Assembly: GCA_003542955.1 (NCBI GenBank) | Contig: DPJP01000126.1 | Span: 1,011-7,475 of the forward strand | Direction of reading: 5' to 3' | Length of the DNA: 6,465 bases | Source of the DNA: Armatimonadota bacterium | GTDB lineage: Bacteria; Armatimonadota; Zipacnadia; Zipacnadales; UBA11051 | Shown here: positions 5,765 through 6,465 of the stretch, piece by piece | Layout of the letters: each line of letters starts with the position of its first letter | Numbering within the stretch: the first letter of the stretch is position 1 | Notes under the pieces: generated by a model | Told to the model about the DNA's origin: nothing | Databases searched by the model: none | Seen by the model: the letters and a program-made list of their open reading frames with translations, nothing else | Program-made: the position numbers and the translations under genes

Positions 5765-6465
5765 ATGACGGCCGACAAGAAGGCCCGGCTTGCGTTCCTG
5801 GGCTGTGGCGGTTTCTGCACCGCGAGTATTCTCCCGGGTGTCGCACGCTCGGGGATCATCGACATAGTGGCCATGTGCGATATCGATCGCGAACGCGCGG
5901 AGGACCGTGCGCGACGCTTCGGTGGACGTCGGGTCTACACAGACTACGAAGAGATGCTGGACAAGGAGCAGGTTGACGGTGTGTTCGTCATCGGGCCTGC
6001 CCCGCAGCAGTATGAACTGGCGCCGAAGGTGCTCGAACGGGGTATCCCCGTCTATGTGGAAAAGCCCTCGGCGAACACCTCCGCCCAGGCCGTTGAGATG
6101 GCCCGGATCGCCGAGAAGCACGGCACATGGGGCCAGGTGGGCTTCATGAAGCGCTTCTGCGAGGCATACACGATCGGCAAGGAGATCATCAACTGCGCGG
6201 AGTTCGGCTCGATAGCGACGGTGCATATCAAGTTCGGGCAGGGCGACTACCCACAGATCTGGGGCATTGACAGCGCACGGCGGGCCTTCCTGATCGGGCA
6301 GTGCGTGCACATCTTCGACCTGGCGCGGTTCTTCGGCGGAGAGGTGGAGGCGGTCTACAGCCTGTACACGGAGCGCACCGAGACGCAGTTTGCCTACCTG
6401 ATCAACGTCGAGTTCGCCAACGGCGTCATCGGGCAGATCAACATCACGGGGCTCGAGTCCTCGAA
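5765..6465 (+). CDS. Gfo/Idh/MocA-family NAD(P)-dependent oxidoreductase (partial, C-terminus missing)
   Basis: Family members oxidise or reduce sugars, inositols and related polyols with NAD(P), and are mostly cytoplasmic. The 233 visible residues start with a Rossmann fold: LGCGGFC (12-18) is the dinucleotide-binding loop, and the acidic pair in MCDID (37-41) ends the second strand. EKP (99-101) in VYVEKPSANT is the family hallmark that contributes the catalytic lysine. The pattern G178-x3-H182-x2-D185 in GQCVHIFDLARFFGGEV matches the conserved histidine region of the C-terminal domain. Members are usually about 330-400 residues, so perhaps 100-170 are lost past the right edge. ATG 5765 is chosen because GGAG lies 9 bases upstream and the Rossmann strand begins soon after. 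There is no signal peptide. The gene diverges from the beta-helix gene, 240 bases apart. The substrate cannot be told from this fragment. Confidence 0.93.
   Translation, partial: MTADKKARLAFLGCGGFCTASILPGVARSGIIDIVAMCDIDRERAEDRARRFGGRRVYTDYEEMLDKEQVDGVFVIGPAPQQYELAPKVLERGIPVYVEKPSANTSAQAVEMARIAEKHGTWGQVGFMKRFCEAYTIGKEIINCAEFGSIATVHIKFGQGDYPQIWGIDSARRAFLIGQCVHIFDLARFFGGEVEAVYSLYTERTETQFAYLINVEFANGVIGQINITGLESS

Noticed and set aside
5525..6310. Upstream continuation of the beta-helix reading frame
   Set aside because: It crosses the promoter region and is antisense to the oxidoreductase. The signal peptide begins at 5524.

Overview
The window looks like the replication-origin neighbourhood of a G+C-rich bacterium (roughly 60 % G+C by eye). 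Two genes of the classic replication cluster, dnaN (beta sliding clamp) and recF (truncated at the left edge), run leftward on the minus strand. The rest is of a kind common in Planctomycetota, Armatimonadota, Hydrogenedentota and related free-living polysaccharide users: a large secreted right-handed beta-helix protein and a Gfo/Idh/MocA-family oxidoreductase. The phylum is inferred from gene style only. The sequence does not prove it.

Layout, left to right. 1-916 (minus) is recF, without its C-terminal end. 927-2039 (minus) is a complete dnaN; recF follows it after 10 bases, so the two form one operon. 2040-2779 has no convincing gene. It holds the dnaN leader, a sigma70-like dnaN promoter (2262-2291), an A+T-richer stretch running into six perfect TAG triplets (2510-2527, resembling a DnaA-trio array), a G-rich tract, and a cluster of DnaA boxes (2604-2671) that includes one perfect TTATCCACA. 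I read this as oriC. 2780-5524 (minus) encodes a 914-residue exported protein: signal peptide, parallel beta-helix, two copies of a roughly 75-residue module, a PKD-like domain, and a C-terminal beta-sandwich that probably binds carbohydrate. 5525-5764 is a divergent intergenic region with a good minus-strand promoter and a 14-bp palindrome at the expected transcription start. 5765-6465 (plus) is the N-terminal 233 residues of a Gfo/Idh/MocA oxidoreductase, cut by the right edge.

How it fits together. dnaN and recF are transcribed away from the origin, with the leftward fork. In many bacteria dnaA lies on the other side of this dnaN-proximal region. Here that place is taken by the beta-helix gene, which is transcribed toward the origin and so head-on to the rightward fork. 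The beta-helix protein and the divergent oxidoreductase could belong to one carbohydrate-use locus that now abuts the origin, but that link rests on position and gene family alone.

The most interesting items are the origin with its very regular TAG array and no adjacent dnaA, the duplicated module inside the beta-helix protein, and the palindrome at the beta-helix promoter.
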